NCBI GenBank assembly: GCA_963581225.1
Contig: CAUZMW010000001.1
Location: 7,672 to 71,671 of the forward strand
From: SMWC01 sp963581225
Lineage (GTDB): Bacteria; Pseudomonadota; Gammaproteobacteria; Steroidobacterales; Rariloculaceae
Reading direction: 5' to 3'
Length of the DNA stretch: 64,000 nt
Positions 43,136 to 52,625 of the stretch are shown here, piece by piece (within the stretch, counting starts at the first letter, position 1; every line of letters starts with the position of its first letter). The notes under the pieces were generated by a model. The model did not search any database. It saw only the letters and a program-made list of their open reading frames with translations, and was not told the DNA's origin. A program made the position numbers and the translations under genes.

Positions 43136-45664
43136 GTGGCGACTCTGTTCTGGCTCATCGTTATTCTTGGCACCTGCCTCGCTCTGGCCTATCACCGAGT
43201 CGAGCTGAAGATCTCCACTGCCGCTGTCGGCGCCGTGGTCATCGCTTACACGCTCCTGGGCGAGAGCACGCTCTGGGCCATTGTCCTCTGGCTCGCCTTC
43301 GCGCCGTTGGCGACGTTAAACGTTGAGTCGCTCCGGCGTGAGCACCTGACCTTTCCGCTACTGAACATTTTTCGGACGATGGTGCCGTCACTCTCCCGCA
43401 CGGAGCGCGATGCGCTCGAGGCAGGTAATGTCTGGTGGGAGGGCGAGCTGTTCTCCGGCAAGCCCGATTGGCGACGGCTGACAGAACTGCCGGCACCCAA
43501 ATTGACCGATGAAGAGCAGGCCTTCCTGGACGGGCCGACTGAAGAACTGTGCCGAATGCTCAACGACTGGGAAGTGACACACCAGCTACTCGATCTGTCG
43601 AGCGAGGTCTGGGCGTTTATCAAGAAAGAACGCTTCTTCGCCATGATCATTCCGAAGGAGTACGGCGGCCTCGGCTTCTCGCCGCTGGCGAATTCAGTTG
43701 TTCTAACGAAACTCTCGTCACGCAACGGCACGGCTTCTTCCACGATCGGCGTCCCTAACTCCCTCGGGCCGGCAGAATTGCTATTGCACTACGGCACCGA
43801 AGAGCAGAAGCAGCGCTGGCTTCCCGGGCTGGCTTCGGCCGAAGAGATACCGTGTTTCGCCCTGACTTCGCCGCGAGCAGGCTCGGATGCCACCGCAATC
43901 GTGGACTCAGGAGTCGTCTGCAAGGGCTCCTTCGACGGCAAACGAATCATCGGTATCCGCCTGAACTGGGATAAGCGCTATATCACCCTCGCGCCCATCG
44001 CTACCGTACTTGGACTCGCGTTTAAGCTCTATGACCCGGATCACCTTCTTGGCGATCGTGACGAATACGGCATTACGGCCGCGTTGATTCCAACCAATCT
44101 TCCGGGCGTGACGTTCGGCCGCCGGCATCTCCCGGTCGGTATGCCGTTCCAGAATGGTCCCACCCAGGGTAAAGACGTGTTCGTCCCGCTGGATGCGATT
44201 ATCGGCGGACCCGAAATGGCGGGTCAGGGATGGCGAATGCTGGTTGAGTTGCTCTCGGTGGGGCGCGGCATCACGTTGCCGAGCAACGCGTTGGGCGGCG
44301 CCAAGGCTGCCGTGTACGCGACCGGCGCGTACGCGCGTATCCGCCGCCAGTTCAATCTACCGATCGGAAAATTTCACGGCGTCGGCGAGGTCCTGGCGAG
44401 AATGGCCGGCAAGACCTACATCATGACCGCCGCATCGCAAGTTACTTGTGCGGCCCTGAATTCGGGAGAGAAACCAGCCGTCCCTACCGCTATTTTGAAG
44501 TACCACAACACGGAATTCGGGCGAGACGTTGCCATCGATGCGATGGATGTGCATGGCGGCAAGGGCATCATGCTGGGACCCAGTAACTATCTCGCCCGCA
44601 ACTACGAATCCGTGCCTATTGGCGTTACGGTCGAGGGCGCGAATATTCTCACTCGAAGCCTGATCATCTTCGGCCAGGGCGCCGTCCGCTGTCATCCTTT
44701 CGTCCTCCCCGAACTGGAAGCCGCAGCCGACGAGGATAAGGAACGCGGCCTGATAGAGTTCGATCGATTGCTTTTTAAACACATCGGTTACGCGGTATCG
44801 AATGCCGTGCGCTCGCTCGTAATGGGGTTAACGCTGTCTAAGTTTACCAACGTTCCCGCGAGCGGCTGGATTAGGCGTTATTACCAGCGCGTGAATCGCT
44901 ACAGCGCGTCATTCGCACTGGCAACCGATATCGCCATGCTCACTCTGGGTGGAGAGCTCAAGCGTAAGGAGCTCCTCTCGGCCCGGCTCGGCGATGTACT
45001 AAGCTATCTCTACCTCGTTTCGATGGTACTCAAGCACTATCAGGATCAAGGCTCTCCGGAGGCCGATCGACCCTTGGTCGAGTGGTCGTGCCGCATGCTT
45101 TTCTACAGGACGCAGGAACAGCTACACAGCTTCTTACGAAATTTTCCCAATCGCTGGATCGCCGCCGGGCTGCGGCTTTTTATCTTCCCGCGTGGCCGAA
45201 CCTTCTCGTCTCCATCCGATGAACTCGGTCAAGAACTCGTGGAACTCATTATTAACCCAACAGATGCTCGCGAACGGCTGTGCGCGGATATCTACAAGAC
45301 CCCAGAGCCCAGCAATCCCCTGAGCTTACTGCAGGAAGCATTGCAACTCGCCGAGAAAATGAAACCGCTGGAACGGAAGGTATTCGACGCGAAGCGCCGT
45401 GGCGCTCTTCGCGCCGACGACACGCCGGGGCAGATCGAAGAGGCAAGAAAACACGGCATCATCAGCGCCGCGGAAGCAAAACAGATAATGGCCTTCGATC
45501 GGCAAGTCATGGCGCTCATTGCTGTAGACGATTTTTCCCCCGAGGATCTAACGCGCAGCGCGCCCGACGTTCGGGAGAAACCCCGCCGGAAGCCCACGGC
45601 GAAGAAGAAAGCCAAGCGAAAGACTAGCGGCAGCGCGAAGAAGCGCCCAAGCACATCAGACTAA
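43136..45664 (+). CDS. fadE: Acyl-CoA dehydrogenase FadE type
   Basis: 842 aa flavoenzyme, first step of fatty-acid beta-oxidation. Two N-terminal membrane helices (residues 2-20 and 27-57) precede the dehydrogenase domain (MIIPKEYGGLGFSPLANS, CFALTSPRAGSDAT, MDVHGGKGIMLGPSNYLAR). GTG 43136 is preceded by AGGAGAG. The last 28 residues are a Lys/Arg/Ser/Thr-rich tail (RRKPTAKKKAKRKTSGSAKK) not usual for FadE (about 814 aa). It starts 30 bp after mdh and may be co-transcribed. Confidence 0.93.
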   Translation: MATLFWLIVILGTCLALAYHRVELKISTAAVGAVVIAYTLLGESTLWAIVLWLAFAPLATLNVESLRREHLTFPLLNIFRTMVPSLSRTERDALEAGNVWWEGELFSGKPDWRRLTELPAPKLTDEEQAFLDGPTEELCRMLNDWEVTHQLLDLSSEVWAFIKKERFFAMIIPKEYGGLGFSPLANSVVLTKLSSRNGTASSTIGVPNSLGPAELLLHYGTEEQKQRWLPGLASAEEIPCFALTSPRAGSDATAIVDSGVVCKGSFDGKRIIGIRLNWDKRYITLAPIATVLGLAFKLYDPDHLLGDRDEYGITAALIPTNLPGVTFGRRHLPVGMPFQNGPTQGKDVFVPLDAIIGGPEMAGQGWRMLVELLSVGRGITLPSNALGGAKAAVYATGAYARIRRQFNLPIGKFHGVGEVLARMAGKTYIMTAASQVTCAALNSGEKPAVPTAILKYHNTEFGRDVAIDAMDVHGGKGIMLGPSNYLARNYESVPIGVTVEGANILTRSLIIFGQGAVRCHPFVLPELEAAADEDKERGLIEFDRLLFKHIGYAVSNAVRSLVMGLTLSKFTNVPASGWIRRYYQRVNRYSASFALATDIAMLTLGGELKRKELLSARLGDVLSYLYLVSMVLKHYQDQGSPEADRPLVEWSCRMLFYRTQEQLHSFLRNFPNRWIAAGLRLFIFPRGRTFSSPSDELGQELVELIINPTDARERLCADIYKTPEPSNPLSLLQEALQLAEKMKPLERKVFDAKRRGALRADDTPGQIEEARKHGIISAAEAKQIMAFDRQVMALIAVDDFSPEDLTRSAPDVREKPRRKPTAKKKAKRKTSGSAKKRPSTSD

Positions 45665-45754
45665 TTCCAGCGCGGGCGCCGTCACAGAAGCCGCTATGCG
45701 GGTGGCTGTGCTACATTTGCGGTCCACCGATACCCTCTTGCAGTGGAGAATCTT

Positions 45755-46246
45755 ATGCTCACTCGTTCGCTCATGACCCTAGTCTGTTGTCTGGCAGTGA
45801 CAGGCTGTAGCCAGGAGGCCAGCGAGCCGGCGAGTGAGGCCCCAGCAGCGGCTGCGGCACCCGCACCCGCGCCGGCACCGACACTGCCGCGGCAAACATC
45901 CCCGCAGGGAGCGATGGTCTATATCATCTCCCCTGAAGACGGCGAAGAAGTTCAGAGTCCCGTCACGGTTGTATTCGGTATCAAGGGCGCAGGTATCGCG
46001 CCAGCCGGTATCAACCTGCCGAGTACCGGCCATCATCACCTGATCGTCGATAGCGAACTCGCGAGCATGGCCACGCCGATTCCGGCCGATGCTCAGCATA
46101 TTCACTTTGGCGGCGGGCAGACAGAGGCTACCGTGGAGCTGTCGGCAGGTGAGCACGTACTGCAGCTCGCGCTCGGTGATTATCTCCATATTCCCCACGA
46201 TCCGCCATTGCTATCCGATCCGGTTACAGTACAGGTGGTTGAATGA
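45755..46246 (+). CDS. DUF4399 lipoprotein
   Basis: 163 aa. Lipobox AVTGC (Cys18), an Ala/Pro-rich linker (residues 25-45), then the DUF4399 domain: VYIISPEDGEEVQSPVTVVF, GINLPSTGHHHLIVD, AQHIHFGGGQTEA, HIPHDPPLLSDP. The many His residues suggest metal binding. The frame is open to 45743, but ATG 45755 has GTGGAGA upstream and starts a normal lipoprotein signal. Function unknown. Confidence 0.87.
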   Translation: MLTRSLMTLVCCLAVTGCSQEASEPASEAPAAAAAPAPAPAPTLPRQTSPQGAMVYIISPEDGEEVQSPVTVVFGIKGAGIAPAGINLPSTGHHHLIVDSELASMATPIPADAQHIHFGGGQTEATVELSAGEHVLQLALGDYLHIPHDPPLLSDPVTVQVVE

Positions 46247-46316
46247 CGGGACTCCGGGGTCGAAAATAGCGTCGGAGTAGTTCAGGTGACAGCATAGCGG
46301 TTCCTAGGAGTCAGGC

Positions 46317-47921
46317 GTGTATACGCAGTTTTTCGGGTTAACGGAAAAGCCCTTCTCGATTACTCCGGACCCGCGCTATCTCTATATGAGCCGGCGCCAC
46401 GCTGACGCGCTGGCGCACCTTATCTATGGCATCTCACAAAGCGGCGGTTTTATTCAGCTGACCGGAGAAGTCGGCACCGGAAAAACGACGCTTGTCCGGA
46501 GTTTACTCGAGCAGCTTCCTGAGGAAGCCGACGTCGCCCTGATTCTCAATCCTGAACTGACGACACAGGAATTTCTGACGACGATCGCCGAGGAGTTGAA
46601 CGTCGAGTTGCCGACCGACGGCTCCACGAAATCTCTGGTCGATCGCCTAAGTGCCCATCTTCTGGATGCGCACGCCCGAGGCCGGCGCACGGTATTGATT
46701 GTCGATGAAGCACAGAACCTGGCGACCGATGTCCTCGAGCAGGTCCGGCTGCTGACCAATCTCGAGACACCAAAGCAGAAACTTCTCCAGATTATCCTGA
46801 TCGGACAACCCGAGCTCCGCGAGGTACTCGATCGCGAAGACATGCGGCAGCTGGCACAGCGCGTCACCGGACGCTATCACCTCGAACCTCTGAGCCAGGA
46901 CGATACGGCCAAATACCTGGAACATCGTATGAAGGTCGCGGGCGCCCCGGGGGCGATTTTCTCTAAGTCAGCCGTACGGGAGATCTTCCGCTGGTCGAAG
47001 GGCGTGCCGCGAATCATTAACGTCATCGCTGATCGATCGTTGCTGGCCGCGTATACGCGGCACACGAGAACCGTCGATAGGCCACTTGTGAAGAGGGCAG
47101 CAAGCGAAGTCTATGGCAAGCGACTGGTGCCAATCGTCGAACGACGGCTCGTGGCAGGTATCGCGCTCGCCGGTATCGCCCTGCTCGTTCTCGGGACCTG
47201 GCGTAGTCTGAACTCTGGCGGTTCATGGATCCAAACGCAGTTCGGGCGAACACCGGGGTTCACGCTCGATATTTCGGCTATCGGCGGCTCATCGGAAGTC
47301 TCTCTCTCGGCACTCCTGGCGGACCGGACTCTACCCAGAGGTACGGACGCGGCATTCGAGACACTGTTCGGTATCTGGGGAATCCAGTATTTGCGTGGGC
47401 CGGACACAGCCTGCCAACAGGCGGAACGGAACTACCTGCGATGTTGGTTTCAGAAAGGCTCGCTCAACCATCTGAAGCGGCTCAATCGGCCCGCGATATT
47501 GAGTCTGATCGATGAGCGCGGTGAGCAGTACCAGGTGGTCATGACGGCCCTCGATGCGGAAACCGCGGAGTTCACGATCGCCAATCGTACTTACACGGTG
47601 ACATTGGAGGAACTCTCCCGATATTGGTATGGCGATCACCTCATGCTGTGGAAACCTGGTACCGGCGCCGAAGAGACCTTGTCACCCGGAATGCAGGACA
47701 ACGGCGTCAGATGGCTCCGGGAGAGCCTTGCTTTGCTCCAAGGCGAGCCGCTACTCGAGCCGAACTCCGAAGTCTATGATCCGGCGCTCGCGGAACGGGT
47801 GCGAGACTATCAGCGCAATCATCGCCTCACCGTCGATGGTATTGTCGGCACGCAGACACAGATCGTCATGAATACGGAGTTGGCGATCCCCGGTACTCCG
47901 TTTCTCGTAGAGGCTCCGTGA
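46317..47921 (+). CDS. gspA: ExeA/GspA-like AAA ATPase with peptidoglycan-binding domain
   Basis: 534 aa. The AAA domain has Walker A GEVGTGKTT (50-58) and Walker B VLIVDEAQN (126-134). One membrane helix lies at about 278-295. A periplasmic part with a C-terminal peptidoglycan-binding repeat (ERVRDYQRNHRLTVDGIVGT) completes the protein. Known role: with GspB/ExeB it remodels peptidoglycan so that the type II secretion secretin can assemble. GTG start at 46317 follows TAGGAG. gspB starts 1 bp after its stop; the other gsp genes are not in the window. Confidence 0.93.
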   Translation: MYTQFFGLTEKPFSITPDPRYLYMSRRHADALAHLIYGISQSGGFIQLTGEVGTGKTTLVRSLLEQLPEEADVALILNPELTTQEFLTTIAEELNVELPTDGSTKSLVDRLSAHLLDAHARGRRTVLIVDEAQNLATDVLEQVRLLTNLETPKQKLLQIILIGQPELREVLDREDMRQLAQRVTGRYHLEPLSQDDTAKYLEHRMKVAGAPGAIFSKSAVREIFRWSKGVPRIINVIADRSLLAAYTRHTRTVDRPLVKRAASEVYGKRLVPIVERRLVAGIALAGIALLVLGTWRSLNSGGSWIQTQFGRTPGFTLDISAIGGSSEVSLSALLADRTLPRGTDAAFETLFGIWGIQYLRGPDTACQQAERNYLRCWFQKGSLNHLKRLNRPAILSLIDERGEQYQVVMTALDAETAEFTIANRTYTVTLEELSRYWYGDHLMLWKPGTGAEETLSPGMQDNGVRWLRESLALLQGEPLLEPNSEVYDPALAERVRDYQRNHRLTVDGIVGTQTQIVMNTELAIPGTPFLVEAP

Positions 47922-47922
47922 C

Positions 47923-48531
47923 ATGTCTTTTATTCTGGACGCGTTGAGAAAATCTGAGAACGAACGGCAGCAGAGCGCAGTGCCCGGAATCAGCGACGTG
48001 CCCACCGTCGTGCATGATGCTCGAGTGCCGAAGTGGGTTCTGGGAGTCATCGCAACGCTGTCAGCCGGAATTTTGGTCCTCGGTTGGGCTTGGTGGCAGA
48101 GCAGCGGCGAGAGCAACTTTGCGAACGTCCGTCCAAGTGGAGTGCTGCCGCGGACTCAAACCATACCGCCTGCGAACACGGCAGGCACCGTGAGGAATCT
48201 TGCACGGGAGCCTGGCGCGGGGACGGCTTCAGCCTCACAACAGACCACGGCCGCGCCGGTTACTCCGCCCGCGCCTGAACCGAACATTGCCACGATGGTC
48301 ATCGGACCACCGACGATGATGGCACTACTCGCCGCCGGTACGGTGTTGCCGGAGATGACTCTGGAGCTGCACGTCTACAGTCGCACCCCAGCTCAACGCT
48401 TCATCCGAATCAATTCAGCAAGCTATCGGGAAGGCGATGTGTTGAGCGAGGGACCGCGGGTCGTTTCGATTACCCAAGAAGGCGTTATTTTGGACTCTCG
48501 GGGGCAAGAATTCCTGCTCTCCGCCGATTAG
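47923..48531 (+). CDS. gspB: General secretion pathway protein B
   Basis: 202 aa. N-terminal MSFILDALRKSENERQ is the GspB hallmark. One membrane helix (residues 37-58), a low-complexity Pro/Ala/Thr linker, and a C-terminal GspB domain (LELHVYSRTPAQRFIRINS, YREGDVLSEGPRV) follow. Partner of the GspA-like ATPase encoded 1 bp upstream, together acting in secretin assembly. Confidence 0.93.
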   Translation: MSFILDALRKSENERQQSAVPGISDVPTVVHDARVPKWVLGVIATLSAGILVLGWAWWQSSGESNFANVRPSGVLPRTQTIPPANTAGTVRNLAREPGAGTASASQQTTAAPVTPPAPEPNIATMVIGPPTMMALLAAGTVLPEMTLELHVYSRTPAQRFIRINSASYREGDVLSEGPRVVSITQEGVILDSRGQEFLLSAD

Positions 48532-48533
48532 AG

Positions 48534-48545
48534 CTTTTCGAAAAG
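48534..48545. terminator. Palindrome between convergent genes, possible terminator
   Basis: CTTTTCGAAAAG is a perfect 12-bp palindrome flanked by GAG/CTC, in the 23-bp gap between gspB and the convergent SRAP gene. Its T- and A-runs would give a short U-tract on either strand. Weak by itself. Confidence 0.3.
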
Positions 48546-48554
48546 ACTCAGCCG

Positions 48555-49226
48555 TTATTCGAGCGTTTCCGGTTCGACCAGTTCGGCGCCCTCGTTGCGC
48601 GGGTTATTGACGATTCGCCGAACCTGTCGAACCTCGAGTTCGTGTTCCGGCGCCGGTTTCAATAACTCCAAACGCTCATTCTTTGGTGTCTCGCCCGCTA
48701 ACCAAAGTGCCTGAGCATCCGCCGCAAGTATCGCGGGCATGCGTTCGTGAACTTTCGCGAGTTTCGCGTTAGCGGCCGTCGTGATGATCACGCAGGTTTC
48801 CAGGACCTCCTCGCCACCGCTTCGCCACTCTTCCCACAGCCCCGCGAATGCCAGGCACTCGCCACTGCCGGGACTCATGAAGAATGGCGACTTACCGGCC
48901 GGCGTCTGGCCCCATTCATAGAAACCGCTCGCAAGCACGAGGCAGCGGCGGCGTGAAAAAGCCTGCCGGAAGGCAGGTTTCTCGGCGACAGTCTCCGCCC
49001 GGGCGTTAATCAATCGATTACCGATACCGACATCTTTGGCCCAATGGGGCACAAGACCCCAGCGCAATAGATCGAGGCTGCGCAGGCCCTGTTCGTCAGC
49101 ACGTATCGTCGCTACCGATTGACTTGGAGCGATGTTGTAACGAGGTTCGAACGACGCGTCGGCGCTGACGTCGAACTGGCGAACGATCTCCGCCAGCGGC
49201 GCGAACATGGCGAACCGACCACACAC
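48555..49226 (-). CDS. yedK: SRAP domain protein (abasic-site processing, HMCES/YedK)
   Basis: 223 aa. It forms a covalent thiazolidine link with abasic sites in single-stranded DNA through the N-terminal Cys. The start is fixed by chemistry: the catalytic Cys must be residue 2, so I use GTG 49226 (MCGRFAMF), not the longer frame to 49271. Other active-site residues are in EPRYNIAPSQ, INARAET, ASGFYEW and VHERMPAIL. It follows yadH by 1 bp, so it is likely co-transcribed with yadGH. Confidence 0.93.
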   Translation of the reverse strand: MCGRFAMFAPLAEIVRQFDVSADASFEPRYNIAPSQSVATIRADEQGLRSLDLLRWGLVPHWAKDVGIGNRLINARAETVAEKPAFRQAFSRRRCLVLASGFYEWGQTPAGKSPFFMSPGSGECLAFAGLWEEWRSGGEEVLETCVIITTAANAKLAKVHERMPAILAADAQALWLAGETPKNERLELLKPAPEHELEVRQVRRIVNNPRNEGAELVEPETLE

Positions 49227-49227
49227 G

Positions 49228-50061
49228 TCAGGTCCGTATGCCGGTACCTCGATTGAGCAGGTAAACGACAATCGAGTACAGGACGATCAACGAGACACCG
49301 ATAATCGCGTACGCGGTTCCGATCGGTATATCCGAGGACCCGAGCATACCGTAGCGGAACGCATTGACCATGTAGAGGATCGGATTGAGCCGTGCCACAA
49401 CTTGCCACGCCGGCGAAAGTAACGAGATGGAGAAGAACACGCCGCCAAGGTACGTCAACGGTGTTAGGACGAATGTCGGTATGACGGAGATCTCATCGAA
49501 ATTCTTCGCGAATATCGCGTTCAACAATCCGGCCAACGAGAACACCATCGACGTCAGTATCACGACCGATATGGTAACGAGCGGATGAACGATGCTGAGA
49601 TCGGCGAACAACAGCGCGACGACGGTAACCAGCGATGCAACGGCCAGCCCTCTGACGACACCACCGATGACATAGCCGGCAACAATAGTCGGAAATGCTA
49701 GCGGCGAAACCAGCATCTCCTCGAGATGCCGGTGAAGTTTCCCGGAGAAGAATGATGAGACAACGTTACCGAAGGAATTGGTGATCACGGCCATCATGAT
49801 CAAGCCGGGGGCGATAAAGGTCATGTACGGAACACCGTCCATTTCCCCGATTCTTCGGCCGATCAAGTTACCGAAGATAATAAAGTACAGCGTCATCGTG
49901 ATCGCCGGGGGTACGATTGTTTGCACCCAGATTCTGACGACACGACGAATCTCTCGGCGGACGATGGTACCTAGACCAACGATGTTGATTCGTAGCAGAT
50001 TCGGGTCCCGCTGGTCGCGGAGATTCAGCGTTGTAGAAACAAGAGGCTCTTCAGCGGCCAT
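49228..50061 (-). CDS. yadH: ABC-2 type permease, YadH-like
   Basis: 277 aa inner-membrane protein with six predicted helices. Motifs are IWVQTIVPPAITMTLYFIIF, GRRIGEMDGVPYMTFIAPG and PLTYLGGVFFS, which match YadH closely. The start overlaps the yadG stop (TAATG). It forms an exporter with YadG; the natural substrate is unknown. Confidence 0.93.
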   Translation of the reverse strand: MAAEEPLVSTTLNLRDQRDPNLLRINIVGLGTIVRREIRRVVRIWVQTIVPPAITMTLYFIIFGNLIGRRIGEMDGVPYMTFIAPGLIMMAVITNSFGNVVSSFFSGKLHRHLEEMLVSPLAFPTIVAGYVIGGVVRGLAVASLVTVVALLFADLSIVHPLVTISVVILTSMVFSLAGLLNAIFAKNFDEISVIPTFVLTPLTYLGGVFFSISLLSPAWQVVARLNPILYMVNAFRYGMLGSSDIPIGTAYAIIGVSLIVLYSIVVYLLNRGTGIRT

Positions 50062-50990
50062 TACGCTGAGCGCTCCTTTGTCTTCTGCGCCACCAGGCCC
50101 ATGAAGAGTTCCTCCAAGCGGTTGCTCTTGGTTCGCATGCTCGAGACCTGTAGCCCCGTAGCAGACAGTGTACTGAACAACGCGTTCAAATCCTGCTCGC
50201 TGGAGACTTCGACCTCTATCTCGTGCTCGTTTCGCAGCCGCACCTGATAACCATCCAATCTGGGTGCCTCATGGACCGGCTGTTGCAGCGTGAGCACGAA
50301 TATCTCGCGTTGCAACTTGCTCACGACGTTGGCCATGGTGTCGTTCTCGATAATTCGTCCTTCGTCGATAATTGCGATGTTTCTGCAGAGACTCTCGGCT
50401 TCCTCCAGATAATGTGTCGTCAGGATGATCGTCATCCCGAAATCGTTGAGCTCGCGCATGAGTTGCCACATGGAGCGGCGGATTTCGATATCCACACCCG
50501 CCGTCGGCTCGTCCAGCATCAGCAACCGGGGCTCGTGAACGAGCGCTCTCGCGATCATTAGGCGGCGCTTCATACCACCTGACAGAGTTCGCGCCATGTC
50601 ATCGCGCCGATCCCAGAGATGCAGCGCCTTTAGATATTTCTCGGCACGCGCCGTCGCGAGCCGGCGCGACACGCCGTAGTAACCCGCTTGGTTGACCAAT
50701 ATTCTATTGCAGGTCTCAAAGACATTGAGGTTGATCTCCTGCGGGACGACGCCGATACACGCCTTTGCGGCATCAGGACGGAGATCCAGATCTCGACCGA
50801 AGACGCTGACGTGACCGCTGGTCTTGTTTACCAGTGACGTAATGATGCCGATAGCGGTTGTTTTACCGGCGCCATTCGGTCCCAACAAGGCGAAGAAGTC
50901 ACCCTCTTCTACAGTCAGGTCGATGCCTTTCAGTGCCTCGAGGCCATTGGCGTAGACCTTGCGGAGCTGCTTGATGGCGAGTGCGTCCAG
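50061..50990 (-). CDS. yadG: ABC transporter ATP-binding protein YadG, non-ATG start
   Basis: About 309 aa, as YadG (308). Walker A is GPNGAGKTT, the signature LSGGMKRRLMIARALVHEP, Walker B LLMLDEPTAGVDIE and the H-loop TTHYLEEAE. The frame carries clear YadG sequence upstream of Walker A (LAIKQLRKVYANGLEALKGI) but no ATG or GTG in frame. CTG 50990 has GGAGG 9 bp upstream and gives the right length, so I propose it; ATT further upstream is the alternative. A TTG at 50888 would cut off the first beta strand and is not credible. Confidence 0.9.
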   Translation of the reverse strand: MDALAIKQLRKVYANGLEALKGIDLTVEEGDFFALLGPNGAGKTTAIGIITSLVNKTSGHVSVFGRDLDLRPDAAKACIGVVPQEINLNVFETCNRILVNQAGYYGVSRRLATARAEKYLKALHLWDRRDDMARTLSGGMKRRLMIARALVHEPRLLMLDEPTAGVDIEIRRSMWQLMRELNDFGMTIILTTHYLEEAESLCRNIAIIDEGRIIENDTMANVVSKLQREIFVLTLQQPVHEAPRLDGYQVRLRNEHEIEVEVSSEQDLNALFSTLSATGLQVSSMRTKSNRLEELFMGLVAQKTKERSA

Positions 50991-51078
50991 CGGAACGATC
51001 CTCCATACCGCGAGACGCGGAGTCGGAATAAGGAGTTCCCTATTCTACTCAGCAAGCCGGGAAAATACTTAATGAAAT

Positions 51079-51104
51079 ATCGCGACGAGGCCGTCGCTCC
51101 CACA
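51079..51104. repeat. REP copy, single unit
   Basis: ATCGCGACGAGGCCGTCGCT then CCCACA. It lies in the 307-bp divergent gap between yadG and the FlhC-like gene. I see nothing else convincing in that gap. Confidence 0.82.
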
Positions 51105-51297
51105 AATACGCCGCTAGAGCTGATGTAGAGAGATAGCCTGACGGACTGGACGAAACTCTGCGTCGGGATGTAACGCAATCATCCTGAGTGCACGCGGCAT
51201 CTCGGTCTCGGTCCGGCTGATCAACGTAATCCAAAGCGCTCGGGAACGCACAGGTCAACCGGCCGGGCGTGACAGCCAGTAGCGGTAACTCCGACAA

Positions 51298-51867
51298 GTG
51301 AGAGCAACCGACAACCGATATCGAGACGAACGCGCTCGTTTCGAGCTTGCGATGCGAATGATCAGGCACGAAGCTCGGACCGGAACGATCCGCTACTTCA
51401 CCGGCTTAAGCGACGATCGGATCCGCAAAGTCTATACGAGCTATTTTAAATTCGACGAGGGAGCGCCGGTGAAGGACCGCCGCGGCAAGTCACCGACTCA
51501 GATCGCACCACTGATTCAAACGCCCGAGCGCACCCTCGAGTCCGGCGTATTCGTCAGCCTGTTACGCGCGAACGGCTTACTCAGCGTTGAGGATCCACCC
51601 GGCCCGACTCTGAAAGGCAGTGTAGATCTGGGGCATCGATTCTGCCAATGTTACGAGACGCATTTACTGGTGGTACCCGATCCTATGCTGTCGTTCGAAT
51701 GGGGATGGAATTTGTTGTTGGGCATCCGCCGCGAAGACAAGCTGGGAATCACGCGTTGCGAGGACTGCTTGATGAGCTATATCTACGATCTACTGGCACT
51801 GCCCCGTAGTGCGTGCCCTGACTGCCTCTCTCTTCAGCTCCCTCAGCACGCCGAATCGATGATCTGA
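51298..51867 (+). CDS. FlhC-like transcriptional regulator
   Basis: 189 aa. The pattern resembles FlhC: an N-terminal helical part (ARFELAMRMIRHEARTGTIRYFTGLSDDRIRKVY), a middle domain with FVSLLRANGLL, and a C-terminal zinc-type pair of CxxC motifs (CEDC and CPDC, about 21 residues apart), as in the FlhC Cys cluster. In enterics FlhC forms FlhD4C2 and activates flagellar genes, but no flhD or flagellar gene is here. GTG 51298 is used; the next Met is at residue 18. Family assignment is moderate. Confidence 0.65.
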   Translation: MRATDNRYRDERARFELAMRMIRHEARTGTIRYFTGLSDDRIRKVYTSYFKFDEGAPVKDRRGKSPTQIAPLIQTPERTLESGVFVSLLRANGLLSVEDPPGPTLKGSVDLGHRFCQCYETHLLVVPDPMLSFEWGWNLLLGIRREDKLGITRCEDCLMSYIYDLLALPRSACPDCLSLQLPQHAESMI

Positions 51868-51872
51868 TTCCG

Positions 51873-52625
51873 ATGTGCCTTGCCGCATTCTCACTCCAAG
51901 CCTCGGCGGAGTACTCGCTCGTTTTCGCCGCGAATCGTGACGAACTGCATGAACGACCGACTACACCCGCTGGTTGGTGGGACGAGTCCCGCGCGATTCT
52001 CGGGGGCAGAGATCTGGTTGCCGGAGGAAGCTGGCTTGCCGTAGACCGCAGCGGGCGACTTGCGGCCGTAACGAATTTTCGTGAAATCTCAGATACCGTT
52101 TATTCAGTCTCGCGGGGCCGCCTTGTCCAAGACTATCTGGGCTCATCTGTTGGCGCCGAGGAATACCTCGCCGGCCTCGATGCGCATGCGGCCGATTACG
52201 GCCCCTTCAACCTCGTGATTTTCGACGGACAGCGACTTCACTACGCGAGCAACCGCGCCCCTGGGCAAGAGCTCGACCCCGGCGTCTATGCGCTCAGCAA
52301 TACCCATCTCGGCTCGACCTGGCCCAAGGTAACGCACGCGGAGGCGAGATTAACGGCATGTCTCGATAGCGGCGATCTAAGCGCCTGCCTGTTCGACCTG
52401 CTGGCCGATCGAACGCTGCACGGCGAATGGCTTGATTCCGATGACCGCGAATTCAGGTTGAAGTCCACTATTTTTCTTCAGGACGATCATTACGGCACGC
52501 GCGCATCCACTGTCGTCCTGCTGTCGCGGAATGGCGAACTGCGATTTATCGAACGCCGGTTCGACGCCGACGGCATGCTGGTCGGTGAGAGTAGCGAGTC
52601 GTTCGTAACCCGCACTTCGACGTAG
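51873..52625 (+). CDS. NRDE/TANGO2 family protein
   Basis: 250 aa cytosolic protein. Starts with MCLAAFSL, where Cys2 is conserved, followed by AANRDELHERPTTPAGWW (NRDE motif) and LVAGGSWLAVDRSGRLAAVTNFR. An Ntn-hydrolase-like fold is suspected for the family and a role in heme handling has been proposed for TANGO2/HRG-9 proteins. Begins 5 bp after the FlhC-like gene. Its TAG stop is the TAG of a REP element. Confidence 0.9.
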   Translation: MCLAAFSLQASAEYSLVFAANRDELHERPTTPAGWWDESRAILGGRDLVAGGSWLAVDRSGRLAAVTNFREISDTVYSVSRGRLVQDYLGSSVGAEEYLAGLDAHAADYGPFNLVIFDGQRLHYASNRAPGQELDPGVYALSNTHLGSTWPKVTHAEARLTACLDSGDLSACLFDLLADRTLHGEWLDSDDREFRLKSTIFLQDDHYGTRASTVVLLSRNGELRFIERRFDADGMLVGESSESFVTRTST

